Positions 1 to 9,843 of a stretch of 64,000 nucleotides of DNA are shown piece by piece. Position numbers and translations under genes: made by a program. The notes under the pieces were generated by a model, which worked only from the letters and a program-made list of their open reading frames with translations, ran no database searches and had not been told where the DNA came from. The DNA comes from Yponomeuta sedellus. Taxonomy: Eukaryota > Arthropoda > Insecta > Lepidoptera > Yponomeutidae. Positions within the stretch are counted from its first letter, which is position 1; each line of letters starts with the position of its first letter. The DNA is taken from positions 389,501 through 453,500 of the forward strand of contig OW203751.1 of assembly GCA_934045075.1 (NCBI GenBank), in the 5' to 3' direction.

Positions 1-54
1 AGTTGTTAAGATTTCATGTTCACTTTAAGATAAAAAACGTATTATAACATAACA

Positions 55-241
55 TTCACATGCAGGCACATACATTGCTTCTGGCCCCACACTAGGATAC
101 CCTGTGTCGTGGGAACCAGAAACAACAACATCACAAACATGTAAACATCCAAGACCTGGGGTTTTTTTTTTGTTCCCAGCCGGGATTCGAACCCGGGACC
201 TCTTGCATGGTAGGCAGACGCGCTACCGCTACGTCACAGAG
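55..241 (-). repeat. tRNA-headed SINE (family A)
   Basis: On the minus strand a tRNA-like head (about 241 to 178) carries a B box GGTTCGAATCC preceded by a D-arm-like block. It is followed by a T-run and a body running to about 55. The same body recurs on the plus strand at 53092-53245 without its head, which shows a dispersed family. The head suggests Pol III promotion and the family looks LINE-mobilised (inference). Positions 1-54 hold no recognisable feature. Confidence 0.6.
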
Positions 242-267
242 GTCGTCTCTAATTAAGTAGATTTTTT

Positions 268-798
268 AAAAACCTATTTAGAGGCTAAAAATTTCACCCA
301 TGCCGGGATTCGAACCCGCAACCTCTGACTATCCGTACCAGCGCTCTACCAATTGAGCCAATCGGCGACTCACGGCATCAGTGAAATTTCGAACCTCTTT
401 ACACTATTCTCTGTATTACGTACAGGCAGCGACATCTGACTTAAGCAAATTGCATTACTTACAGCCCCGACTACCTACTTTGCAGTTAGGTTTTAACATC
501 GGAACGATATCACTGTACCCACATGATTACACTATTTAAGTAATGTTACTGTAAGTAATGCAATTTGCTTAAGTCAGATGTCGCTGCCTGTACGTAATAC
601 AGAGAATATTGTAAAGAGGTTCGAAATTTCACTGATGCCGTGAGTCGCCCATTGGCTCAATTGGTAGAGCGCTGGTACGGATAGTCAGAGGTTGCGGGTT
701 CGAATCCCGGCATGGGTGAAAAAATTTTTAGCCTCTAAATAGGTTTTTTAAATTTGTTCCTTAGCACGGGTTAGTGCATTAAAAATAAAAATAGTGTA
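268..798. repeat. Inverted dimer of a tRNA-like repeat with 16-bp target duplication
   Basis: Two copies of one repeat face each other. The left copy holds a tRNA-like cloverleaf on minus (295-367) and the right copy one on plus (646-718). The plus cloverleaf is 73 nt with a 7-bp acceptor stem, A box TGGCTCAATTG, B box GGTTCGAATCC and anticodon-loop triplet GGA. The insertion begins AAAAACCTATTTAGAGGCTA and ends in AAAATAGTGTAA. It is flanked by the 16-bp direct repeat attaagtagatttttt (252-267 and 799-814). The variable-length duplication suggests target-primed retroposition (inference). Related copies lie at 11.1, 27.9, 49.4, 51.5 and 60.0 kb. Confidence 0.8.
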
Positions 799-897
799 AT
801 TAAGTAGATTTTTTTTAAATAGAATAAATGCGAAGTTTCTTTGTTGGTTTCGTCTCCACATAAACCGAATACTTTGACGTTCATTAAGTAAACAAAC

Positions 898-1028
898 CGG
901 GGAGTGGATCCCCAACCCGCATGCCCAGCGTGGGGATTATGGGCATTACCCTAAAGATGGCACAAAGTGTTGCGCTCATTAGGGGAGGGCTATGTCCAGC
1001 AGTGGACTAGTACAGCCTGACGACGAAG
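898..1028 (+). repeat. RTE-type LINE 3' tail / derived short element
   Basis: The sequence runs from ggatccccaacccgcatgcc through ggggagggctatgtccagca to a GACGAAG-type tail. The 'ccagcagtgga' block is the usual 3' end of lepidopteran RTE LINEs and of the non-autonomous elements sharing that tail. No coding sequence is left here. Sister copies lie at 5563, 9108, 14911, 55289 and 56117. Confidence 0.7.
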
Positions 1029-1407
1029 TAAACATTTTGTTTTAACAATGAATAACAATAATTGATTTGAATGCCCATCGCGGATTAGAAATTTCAAGCG
1101 CGGAGGTATTTTTAACACCCAGACAATCAGGTTTTAGTAGACCTGTGCCCTGCTGTGGAACGTATACTGGTTACATAAGAAGTTAAAAAAAGGTTTATTT
1201 TTTGGTTATAAATACCTAGAATAATCAGTTTTAAAGCAATCTTAACGATTCTTAGTAGTCGTTTTTACATCCAGAGAAAGTGTACCCGGCACAGAGCACC
1301 TGAAGAAGTGGATGGTTTTGCCAAAAGAGTCGCTCAAACCTATTTTTAACCCAAATTACAATTGCACCTAATAGCGTTTTACATTTCATGCTAAAGACAG
1401 TGAGGGG

Positions 1408-1482
1408 ATCGTGGCAAGTGGCATTGCTCCCTGGTCTCTGCCTACCCCTCTGGGAGACAGGCGTGAAGTTATGTTATGTTAC
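1408..1482 (+). repeat. Dispersed repeat fragment (ggatcgtggcaagtggc family)
   Basis: A 75-bp block starting ggatcgtggcaagtggc and ending in a gttatgttatg-like tail. It recurs at 59252-59330 (plus), 57780-57870 (minus) and, diverged, at about 9300. The tail repeat suggests a LINE or SINE 3' end. The class was not determined. Confidence 0.5.
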
Positions 1483-1786
1483 AAAAGACTTATAAAGAGT
1501 CCAGTGACAATAGCTTTTTTTCGCATGGCAACTGACCAAATGGTTTCCACAATAAGAAGCATTTATTATAAATTTTTAGTGAGCGTAATCCTTATTAATG
1601 GTCAAGGATTAATATATCTACAATACAAAAAAAATATAGCCAATTCTATACAAAATCACTCGAACCCTTTTGGTCTTCTGCAGTTTCGATCAGATCAGAT
1701 CGATCAGACGACGCGTCTTGAGAGAATTAGGTTCGACCGCAATTCTTTGGACAAAACCATCCGCACAAACAACTCTAGGTACTCAC

Positions 1787-2860
1787 CGCTCGAATATCGT
1801 CGTAGTCCTTCGATGAGAGCCTCCTCGAGGTACTGGTTTCAGGACTCGCCTCGTCTTCAGTTGGATCACTCATAGTGCTTTCCGTGCTCGTGTCCATTGG
1901 CTTAACATCCTCCTCTGGATTAGCAACGTCATCCTTAGCGTCCGCACTGCGCCTTTTTAAGTAGTTTTCGTGTTCGAATGTTTGGTTCTCAAACCCAGTG
2001 CCGGTGGGAGATTCGACGTCGTTATCGAGCACCGAACGGTCTTCAGAGTCAATGTATTTGAGTGTCTTTTGAGATTCTTTCATTGGGATTTTCTTATCGC
2101 TCTCGTCTGCCTCCCTTTTGGGCGTGGACGTGCCGGAGACTATCGGCTGCGAGATGGGTATGTAGGAGGCGAAGTTAGAGGTATGTTTCGGCGCTTTGAT
2201 GCCTTGCTTTTCAATGTCATTCTTTAGAGCTTCTTTCTTTGATATCTCTGGACTGTTCTTTATCCTTCTGCGTTCCGCTGGTTCAGCGTCGCCGTTCTCC
2301 ACTTGGATCACAGTGGATTTCTCAAGGATCTTACCGATAGGGTTGTTAGGATCCAGCTGGCTCTTAATACTGGCAAGACGGTCGGGCAGTTTAGCCGTGA
2401 GAGAGACTGAGACGTCGTTATTACCTTCTACGACGGGTTTGGACAGAGTCACAGGCTCGGAGAGAGTTTTGTTAATAGAAATGTCAGAGTTAGAATTGGA
2501 GCGCGAACTAGAAGAACCGATCTCCCATTTACCATTGAGGCCGTTCTTTTCTACGCTCGGCTGATGGATAGGAACTGGCATGTCGTCTTTGGGAATAATC
2601 TTCGTGTACCCGGTAGTACCATTTTCGCAGTTCTTCAGTTGAGTTAAGTACTGATCGACTGCAGTTTTGGAGGAGTATTTCGATTCATTCGCTGGCAGTT
2701 TTGTCACTGTCATCTTTGAATCGAACCTTTTGCGGATTTCGGACACGGAGGGAGGCACTTCGTTGCCATTTGTGTCCTTGGACCCGTTAGTCATAGAGTT
2801 CCTTTTGCTGTAGCTTGGTGTTGGCGACGTATCCTTGTAGGATCTTCGGCCTTCCGGTCT
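1787..2860 (-). CDS. Second coding exon of an unidentified host gene (partial gene)
   Basis: A 1074-nt exon (358 codons) open throughout in one frame. Reading down from 2860 it follows an AG acceptor (minus 'acaccag') and ends at a donor GCG|gtgagt (1787/1786). Both borders are phase 0, matching the donor of the upstream exon at 3678-4304. The protein starts RPEGRRSYKD, contains VSEIRKRFDSKMTVTK near its beginning, and is then rich in Ser, Lys, Asp and Glu with no recognisable fold, so it is probably disordered. It ends ...SSKDYDDIRA, and the gene continues beyond position 1. The acceptor lacks a strong pyrimidine tract. I do not recognise the family; a scaffold or an enzyme with a long disordered N-terminus is possible. 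Confidence 0.7.
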
Positions 2861-3677
2861 CTGGTGTCATCGAAGTTAAGACTTTATTTTAAGACAGACA
2901 ATGATCTTAACAGATTGCGCTTGTGAAAGTGTGTGTTAGTATCAACATTTACGGTTTTACATGCGATCTTATCGACGCGACGTTTGCTCGTTTAACTAAA
3001 GATGTTACTGCTTTACTACGGGCGTGCCGCGTGAAAGATGATTGTCTTTATCTAACAGTCTTTGCGAATGTTACATTAGAAAGGAATGTAGATGCCAGCA
3101 TGAGAAATAATAATTTGAAGAAACAACTTACTACTCAGGACATGAAACTTGTACCAGCCAAACAAAAATTTAGTACAAGAATAGGCAGTATTTTAAATTG
3201 GCAAAGAAGCTATGCAAAAGTTAGAGAGGGACAAGACAATCCTTCGAGCGGCACGGCGGCGTGATTCTACGAATACCGGCGTAAGCTATTGTCTCTGAGA
3301 TGCTCGAGTGCTTGTTAATGTACAGACACACACTCACACGCACGCGCACACGGTACTGTTGTGTGCCTGCGAAACTCTTTGTGCAGTCGGAAAATTCGCG
3401 ACAATGTCAGAAAATAAATGAAATTTTGAAATGCAATTTTATGATAGGAAAATCTAGCCAATTAGTTATTTTTATGAAAATATGACTATTAATCACAAAA
3501 TATAACATCTTATTTTAAATACGCCTTAAGCGTACCCAAGGGCTCTGACTTCGGTCCGCCACTATTTCTATCACCTATAGAAGCCAGAGATTTCGCAGAC
3601 ACCCAACGCGATAGAGTAAAGAAATAAAGGAAATTGCCTATACAACGATAGAAACATCAACAAATGACCAAATTTAC
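2861..3677 (-). other. Intron between the two minus-strand exons
   Basis: An 817-nt interval with gt (3677-3676) and ag (2862-2861) borders and a CTTAAC-like branch site about 20 nt before the acceptor. It contains a short ac/gc-rich stretch near 3325-3350. The open frames inside it on plus are short and show no recognisable protein. Confidence 0.6.
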
Positions 3678-4304
3678 CTCAGATATTGTCGAGCTGGCTG
3701 TAGAGTTGCGCGCCTTTCTCAGCGTTCGCGCATCCGCAGCCGGTGGCCTCCCTATGTCGCTCGAGATCGACTTGGATCGCGCGATCTCTCCGTAGCTGTT
3801 CTGACTCTGCTGCATCTGCAACCTCTGCGTCAACGGAACGTAATTCGCCGGCGAGTATTTGTTGTACATCTCCGCCGTCGACATCCCGAGCGAGGAAGTA
3901 GTGAGCACATTCCTCTTCGGGTTCCGCAGTGTTTCCGTCTTCGAGCTCTCGCTTCTTGTCGTGGAGAGATCTCTGGAACGAGACTCGCTTCTCTCGGAGC
4001 GGTACCTATTAGAGATTCCGCTGTCTGAGTCAGTGACGCTTGGCGCGCGGGAGTTTCTGGAGTAAGTCTCCACCAAGGAGGTCTTCCGCTCCCTCTTTCC
4101 GTCGACATCGCTGAAGCGGCTACGGAACTCTGTAGTGCGATCGCCTAAAGTCGATCGGACAGTAGACGAGCCGTATGTTGAACTGCTGGAGCGGTAGTAC
4201 GATTTGTCTAAGCTCGGAGATGCGGTCAGGGTCGCTCGGTAGGAGCCCGTGACGATGCTAGAGGTAGGAGCAGGGTTGTAGCGCGTTGATGATACCGCGG
4301 GCAT
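3678..4304 (-). CDS. N-terminal coding exon of the same host gene
   Basis: A 627-nt exon (209 codons). The ATG at 4304 sits in a good insect context (CCAACATG) and the exon ends GAG|gtaaat (3678/3677), phase 0. The protein starts MPAVSSTRYNPAPTSS and is very rich in Ser, Arg, Thr and Tyr, with SYYRSSSSTYGSS, TTEFRSRFSDVDGKRERK and a closing TASSTISE. There is no signal peptide, membrane segment or known domain, so it looks like a disordered, possibly phosphorylated, N-terminus. The GC-rich codon use and both splice borders support a real host gene. A resemblance to N-termini of USP2-type deubiquitinases crossed my mind but I cannot support it from sequence alone. Confidence 0.7.
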
Positions 4305-4654
4305 GTTGGCTGTTTTGCACTTCTTTTTTTAAGTAATTTTCTTTTTTCGTCTCTCGCGAAAGAGGTTTAATGCATTATTCGAGAAGGCTCTGTGGTTACG
4401 CTAGCGGAGGGCTAGTCTCTGTTTTTTACGGTTTTGTTGGTCGACGGCGGGCGCTTTCTGAGCATCTTCTGACGGGCTGCTCGGGCTGACACTGGAACAA
4501 GCGAAAGACACAATGTTAGTAACAATAATTTCTCGCCAAACAGGTTCGCCTAGTGAGAAGAACACCAGTAAGCCACTATGTGTATTTAGTGGCAATCTTT
4601 CCCAGACCTACCTACCCACATAAAGTTGATTCTAATCGAGTCACTAGTACGAGC

Positions 4655-4806
4655 GATTCCGGGCATGTACCAATGACTTTGTTTTCTAAGTTATGTACAT
4701 TTGTGAAGTTACAGTAGCAATACCACTAACTGTGAAGGAAAACGTCGTGAGGAAACCTGAGTGTCTGAGGCGTTTTAATACCTCAGCCTAGACATTGAGA
4801 CCATCT
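4655..4806 (+). repeat. SINE family B, head-truncated
   Basis: Matches the body of the tRNA-headed SINE at 8578-8835: catgtaccaa(t/g)gactttg, then the gtgaaggaaaac(g/a)tcgt block typical of lepidopteran SINEs, ending in a cctcag stretch. The tRNA-like head is missing apart from its last bases. Confidence 0.65.
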
Positions 4807-4807
4807 T

Positions 4808-5422
4808 CGTCTTGCAGAAGAGAGCGATCAGATTCATTTATAGGCTGGGTAGTAGAGATTCGTTAAGAGATTTCTTTAAAGAAACTAACATCCTGACAGT
4901 TGCCAGTCAGTATATATATGAAAACAATATGTACGTTAGGAAAAATATCAGTAACTTTAAAACTTTAGGTAGCCAACACAATGTAAATACTAGAAATAAA
5001 CATAAACTTTTGTTCTCACTATTTAGGCTGGCAAAGGTTAATACATCCTTCATGGGGCATTGTATACGCTTCTATAATAAAATCCCTGAAGATATATTAA
5101 GCTTGCCTGAATCGCGGTTCAAAAAATATGTTAAGCACACTTTGTGCCAAAAGGGCTACTATAACATAAAGGATTATTTAGATGACAATGAGGTCTGGAA
5201 TGAAAGCCAGTACCTACAATGTATGAGTTCTATGTTCAAAATAATTATGTAAACTATGTTAATTAAGGACTTTTGAAAAGACTAAGTTAGGAGTTTTTTT
5301 GTCCATTTTTTCTCCTAATTGATCTAGATTTTGAAATGGACACCTAGTTTGAATTGTAACGTTCATTAAGCCGCAGTTTCTGTGCTACTTTGAATAAAAC
5401 CTTTTCATTTCATTTCATTTCA
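4808..5422 (+). pseudogene. 3' end of a non-LTR retrotransposon (RT C-terminus plus 3' UTR)
   Basis: From about 4810 the frame reads LQKRAIRFIYRLGSRDSLRD... and runs about 147 codons to a stop at 5250-5252. 'LQKRAIR' and the following helical segment are the usual C-terminal end of LINE reverse transcriptases; the catalytic part is absent, as expected of a 5'-truncated copy. The 3' UTR ends in gaataaaacc and a (CATTT)n tail. Relatives lie at 13231, 14760, 15590 (minus), 31008, 45483 (minus) and 60228. This copy has the longest clean frame of the set. Confidence 0.75.
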
Positions 5423-5562
5423 GCTCTTGAAAGCGGTGGGCACACCTGGTAATTAAGCTCATAGTCTCTCTCTGACAGAGGGCTGTGCCCTGTCGTGGGA
5501 CGTTTTTATGCTACAAAGAATGAAGCTGTGGAGATGTTGTGAAATGTATGGTTTCCTTTCTT

Positions 5563-5745
5563 CTTCTTCAGGCTATATAATGTAGTCCACTGCTGGACAT
5601 AGCCCTCCCCTAATGAGCGCCATAGCGCCGTCTTCAGCTTGCCGCATCCAGCATCTGCCTGCAGTTTTTCGCAGATCGTCATCCCACCTGGTTGGAGGGC
5701 GTCCTACACTACGTTTCCATTGCCGTGCCCAAATTATTCTTTCTC
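5563..5745 (-). pseudogene. RTE-type LINE, ORF2 C-terminus and tail
   Basis: On minus it reads GRPPTRWDDDLRK..., then ...RGGLCPAVDYII and a stop, followed by an AAG tail. The GRPPxRWxDDL block and the ending GL(C/Y)PAVD are hallmarks of the RTE ORF2 end. It is 5'-truncated, with no polymerase or endonuclease. Confidence 0.75.
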
Positions 5746-6690
5746 TTTTCTTTTTACACTTTTAGTGTCGAAATCCAACGATAAACATATCTGATTCCGC
5801 TTCTATTCATCACAGCAATAATTTTTTGGCACGAGGACCGACAGCGTTTGCCACAAAACGACTGTAATAAACTGAAGCAAAAATCTTTACCAACATGTGT
5901 GTTCACCATCGTACCATCCGAACAGACTGCACCTTTTGATAATGATTAAGATGTGAACTAGACAGGTAAAAAATTCCATGCCTTTGGGAACCTACGAAAT
6001 ACGATATCGATATCAACCCTTGTACAGTACTACACATCGTAAAAGTCCCTTCGGGAATCTACGTTCGCGCAGACTAGGAAGAAGTGTAACGAAAGTAACC
6101 GAAGCTATAAGTACATTCAACATGATCTTTAACCGATACGGTTAAGGTGCAGAATTGATTGCCGCAGTAGTAGACTTGGGCAAAGTGTGTCCTTAGAGGG
6201 AGTTGTTATATCTCATATCTTTGCTCACTGAGACACACTATATCTCTATCATATCTCGCTCAACACTTGTGTACTAGCTCTTACGACGTCCAATCAACTA
6301 ATTGCGTGTGGAAACAAGAGACAAGTGGTGAGTCAGTCTAGTCTACCAATTCCCTACTTTATCCAGATCACACGTTTTTTTGGTGAACTTTCTCTCATCG
6401 CTCGTTGGTTACGACAAGAAATGCGGCCGAATGTAACCGATGTCAGACGATGTTGATCTCGCTCTCGCGCATTGTGTGTGAGCTGTATAAAGTAGCAGGA
6501 GATGACTACCGTACTGAGTTGAGAGTATGTGTGAGGGAGCCAGATATAGTTGACATCTCTGGGATATGAGTGGGACACACTTGACGGCGAGGGAGTTGTG
6601 TGTCCACTCATATCTGGCTCTTGAGTTACCCAAGGCTACGCCAAACTAATAGTCACCTGCATCGATGACGTTGAATCAACCAATAGCAAA
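5746..6690. other. Degenerate repeat-derived sequence
   Basis: No gene was recognised. 5896-6030 matches 6838-6980 in the same orientation (shared ccaacatgtgtgt and atacgatatcgatatcaacc). About 6178-6640 is bounded by cttgggcaa and its complement (ttacccaag), possibly a degraded inverted-repeat element. Confidence 0.45.
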
Positions 6691-6693
6691 GGC

Positions 6694-6734
6694 GCGCGGC
6701 GTGCCATAAAGTGAAACTTTATGGCACGCCGCGC
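6694..6734. repeat. Perfect 18-bp hairpin
   Basis: The arms gcgcggcgtgccataaag (6694-6711) and its exact complement (6717-6734) are separated by the 5-nt loop tgaaa. The arms are GC-rich in an AT-rich setting. It may be the fused ends of a former inverted-repeat element. Confidence 0.7.
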
Positions 6735-6978
6735 CATAAAGAAAAAAAAATCTTATTGGTCGATCAACTTGCCGCACATCCAAAATTTGGTCATCTGCGC
6801 AGGTACATCCGCGAGACTTATTTGTTGTGTAGCACTGTACCAACATGTGTGTACATCATCGTACCATCCGAACAGCCTGCACCTTTTAATAATGATAAAG
6901 TTGTGAACAAGATACGTAAAAAAATCCATGCCTTTGGGAACCTACGAAATACGATATCGATATCAACCCTTGTACTGT

Positions 6979-7172
6979 CTGTTAGCTTTTAGAATATACC
7001 TCCGCTACTATCGGATAAACCGATTATATTGCAATAAGGTAAGGTTTATTTTATATTATTATTTAAAACTTTACATAACTTTTCCAAATAGGGAAAAAAA
7101 GTTTTAAAGAGCAGGAAGTAGCATTAAACTCGTGTGCTTTCAGCGAAAACCGAAGCCAACTCTAGAGCCCGA
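6979..7172 (+). mobile_element. MITE fragment (CTGTTAGCTTTTA family)
   Basis: It starts CTGTTAGCTTTTA, then shows the same interior as the complete copy at 58451-58743 (ggtaaggtttattttatatt; gagcaggaagta; tcgtgtgctttcagcgaaaa). It breaks off where the 5S-headed SINE at 7178 begins. Confidence 0.6.
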
Positions 7173-7177
7173 GGTAT

Positions 7178-7442
7178 ATTGTTATCGTGGAGGGTTGACA
7201 GTCGCGGGCCTTACTGTCAGAAGTTATCGAGCCACCCATAAGGCCAAAGACATGGCGTATGACTGCCATTACATGACAGCCGGCACCAACGGCTTAACGT
7301 GCCTTGCGAAGCACGGAAGCGCTCGGAAAAAATGCCAATAGCGGTAGTCACGGGATGGTCACCCATGAAGCACCTGACCGCTCCTGTTGTTGCTTAACTC
7401 AAGTGATTGAGTCCAATCTCTCGGTTCGACTAGGCCACGAGC
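7178..7442 (-). repeat. 5S-rRNA-headed SINE, 3'-truncated
   Basis: Minus strand: gctcgtggcctag (7442) is followed by a 5S-like stretch ending near 7345, then the conserved SINE body. The stretch contains gagttaagcaacaaca and a diverged form of the ggatgggtgacc block seen in 14020 and 50107. The usual tail (ccccagcagtggggacatac) is missing. It sits directly before a hAT transposase fragment, into which it seems to have inserted. Confidence 0.65.
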
Positions 7443-7447
7443 TATGT

Positions 7448-7655
7448 ATCCCATGCACCACGGCGACCGTAGAACGGTCCTTCAGTACGCTGCGAAGTTA
7501 AAACGTGGCTTAGAAGCACCATGGGTGAAGAAAGGCTTACGGGTTTATGTTTGATGAGCGTACATCGCAATTATTTAAAAGACAACAGTGAGTTTATTGA
7601 AAAGACTGTCATAGACAAATTTTCGGCAAATCCGAGAAGATTACTGTTACTTTAA
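7448..7655 (+). pseudogene. hAT transposase C-terminal (dimerisation) fragment
   Basis: The frame starts IPCTTATVERSFSTLR, the conserved hAT C-terminal dimerisation motif. A frameshift near 7497 moves it to VKTWLRSTMGEERLTGL, then ...CLMSVHRNY, ending in LLLL and a stop at 7655. The motif order is that of hAT proteins resembling P52rIPK/ZMYM. The N-terminal zinc finger and catalytic core are absent. Confidence 0.8.
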
Positions 7656-7667
7656 TATATACATACA

Positions 7668-7760
7668 TAATATACTAGCTGACCCAGCAAACTTCGTACC
7701 GCCTAACAGTTGATTCTTTATATATATTTTTTATTTTTCTCTCCGTAAGAACCATTCTCG
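7668..7760 (+). repeat. Insect 'ctagctgacccagcaaactt' repeat, edge
   Basis: The start of a widespread insect repeat beginning ctagctgacccagcaaactt after an AT-rich tatata track. Its class is not settled here. A related 3' block with 'gtcagtcagtcaggactttg' occurs twice at 36650-37095. Confidence 0.4.
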
Positions 7761-7926
7761 TGGTTCAAGGAATATTCTAAAAAAAGAACTAGCGACATCG
7801 GTTCAGCTGCTCTCGAGATTTGTGCTTACCAACACATTCAGCGATTTATTTTTTTATTTTAGAAGACGATGATGAATATTTCCTTATCCCTCAATCTCGT
7901 TGAGGAACTATTAAGCATGCTTGTTA

Positions 7927-8443
7927 GGGGCCGTTCAAGTATTACGTAAGCACTATGGGGGGGTGGGGGGGGTTTTGTTTTGCTTATTTTGGATGACATG
8001 GGGGTAGGGGAGTCTAGATGATGATTACGTCATCGGTAGTTATTTACTTTTTTACACAAATGGCAACCCTCACATTGTCTATGCTTGAAACCGAAACGCA
8101 TTTTTAAAAATTCCCGCAAATAATGTATACGTTTAGGCACTCGCTTTAGAACCGATTAGGGGAATTACCGCGCGCTATTCACTTTTCTAAATTTTCTGCG
8201 TTAGTGTATTGTTTTGTTTGGATACTATAGCGAGTAGACGTATTGTAAGCAAAGCAAACTTATTTTTAAAATTATAATTATAACATTATAATTACAATAT
8301 AAAAAAAAAATTATAATTTAAAAATGTTTACGTAAGCATGGGAGGAGGGGGTAAGAGCTTTGCTTACTTTTGCTGACAAGGGGGATGGGGGGGGGGGGTA
8401 AATGATTGTAATAAATCTGCTTACGTAATATTTGAACGGCCCC
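7927..8443. mobile_element. MITE with 26-bp TIRs and TTA target duplication (Harbinger-like)
   Basis: The ends are GGGGCCGTTCAAGTATTACG on the left and the complement of GGGGCCGTTCAAATATTACG on the right, with one mismatch in 26 bp. TTA flanks both sides (7924-7926, 8444-8446), as in PIF/Harbinger elements. The 517-bp interior has no coding frame but has runs of 7-11 G just inside both ends. Confidence 0.85.
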
Positions 8444-8456
8444 TTATCTATTCTTT

Positions 8457-8560
8457 TCGCAACGTGCTCACCGCAATTTCAAGTGCTGAGGTATTTAAAC
8501 ACCTCAGACATTCAAGTCTCCTCACAATGTTTTTCTTACCGTTAGCGAGCGACATTGCTG
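8457..8560 (-). repeat. SINE family B fragment, opposite orientation
   Basis: A diverged minus-strand copy of the SINE B body (gctgaggtatttaaacacct, then the complement of the gaaggaaaac block). It lies head-to-head with the complete copy starting at 8578. Confidence 0.5.
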
Positions 8561-8577
8561 CTATAGGTTCTTAGAAA

Positions 8578-8835
8578 AAGCGGTGGTAGCGGAGCGGTGT
8601 AGAACGCCGGCTTCTCAATCGGGAGGTCGTGGGTTCAAACCCCGGCATGTACCAAGGACTTTGTTTTCTAAGTTATGTACATTTGTGAAATTATAGTAGC
8701 ATTACTACTCGCTGACGGTGAAGGAAAACATCGTAAGGAAACCCTAGTGTCCGAGGTGTTAGCGTACCTCAGCGCTTGCTACGTACAATGGCCCAACTAT
8801 GAGGCTAAGTGCGGAAATCTCAGGTCTAACTAACA
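8578..8835 (+). repeat. tRNA-headed SINE family B, near complete
   Basis: The tRNA-like head (about 8578-8655) has a D-arm-like gtagcggagcggtg and a diverged B box GGTTCAAACCC. The body follows: tgtaccaaggactttg, gtgaaggaaaacatcgt, ggcccaactatgaggcta. 54671-54897 (minus) is a second full copy. The 'gaaggaaaacatcgt' block is shared with known lepidopteran SINEs. Confidence 0.75.
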
Positions 8836-8959
8836 AACTGTGCTCACCGCGGTAGGTCAATTTTGTATTTAATGACCTTCCTTGTTTTTATATTAGTGAG
8901 GAAATTCCCCGAACGATGTACTCACTGAGCCCGTTACGTAAGGCGCTCCCTGGGCAACA

Positions 8960-9096
8960 ACCAGCGAGTACCTTATGCTGATTGGGAAATCCTTTCACCA
9001 CGATGGCTTGCTATCGACACGCTAAAGAAGATAAGACATTGGGAATCGAACGCAATTAACCAAGCGCCTTAACGGCTTGACCAACGAGGCAGTCAA
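8960..9096 (-). repeat. Degenerate tRNA-derived SINE
   Basis: On minus, gactgcctcgttggtcaagc is followed by a B box (GTTCGATTCCC) about 40 nt later, then a SINE-like body. The family is distinct from A and B. Confidence 0.5.
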
Positions 9097-9107
9097 ATAT
9101 GTATCTT

Positions 9108-9230
9108 CTTCTTCAGGCTATATTATGTAGTTCACTGCTGGACATAGCCCTCCCCTAATGAGCGCCATAGCGCCCTGTCTTCAGCTTACCGCAACCCCAA
9201 GCCGCATGCCCAGAGTGGGGATTATGGGTA
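9108..9230 (-). repeat. RTE-type LINE 3' tail
   Basis: Minus-strand copy of the ggggagggctatgtccagca block with an AAG tail (cttcttcttcaggctatatt on plus), followed by the ccgcatgcccagagtgggga segment. Confidence 0.65.
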
Positions 9231-9726
9231 TAAATTATTATAATTATCCTACAATACATATTACATTTGTCTATTTTATAAAATGGATATTTGTAAGGCA
9301 AGTAACAAGTGGCGGTCCCTTATCTTCGCCTACCTCTCTGGGATACAGCTGGATCTTTGTAGAATAATTATGAATAAAGAAGTTAAAATTTAATTAAAAT
9401 ATAGATCATTTTGGGGAAAAATTCTTGAAAGCTCTCCTCATCGTCTGTTTATTTCATCTATTACTACGTATTTTCCTTGTATAATCGCCACCAGAGTATT
9501 AGGCTGGGCGCATGCTGAGACGCAGGCGACGCATCACAACGCGTAGGGCAGCGCAGATTTTGTAAAGCATGGAACGTCATCGACGCTACGAGTACGTACG
9601 CTGCGGCGCAGGTACGTGCGTCGTAAACGTAAATGTCTGCCCTGCTCTGCGTCTCGTTGTAGTGCCCCCACAGATTTCTGGGCGACGCGTGCACGTCGAA
9701 GCGTGTTTAGTAACAATTTTGTTGCA

Positions 9727-9843
9727 ATGACAGAACACTTAATTGAATTAGTTCGCTGTGAACCTTGTTTGTATGATACAAATCACCCAGATTATTCAAA
9801 AAAGTTATCATGGGTGAGAATTGCCAAGGAATGGAGCGAATAG
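9727..9843 (+). pseudogene. MADF (Adf-1/Myb-like) domain fragment inside the Harbinger MITE
   Basis: A 38-codon frame beginning MTEHLIELVRCEPCLYDTNH and ending WVRIAKEWSE before a TAG. This is the first half of a MADF DNA-binding domain (LIxLVRxxPxLYD...W..IA). Autonomous PIF/Harbinger elements carry a second gene for a Myb/MADF-type protein beside the transposase, so this is probably the remnant of that gene. The frame is open further upstream to 9616 but without domain similarity. Confidence 0.7.

Noticed and set aside
295..718. Functional tRNA genes
   Set aside because: The cloverleaves are repeated across the window inside a dispersed element, carry C at position 33, and the GGA triplet does not fit a tRNA-Ser without its long variable arm.
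2923..3264. 113-codon frame on plus within the host intron
   Set aside because: It begins at a GTG rather than an ATG, has no recognisable domain and overlaps the intron and acceptor of the minus-strand gene.
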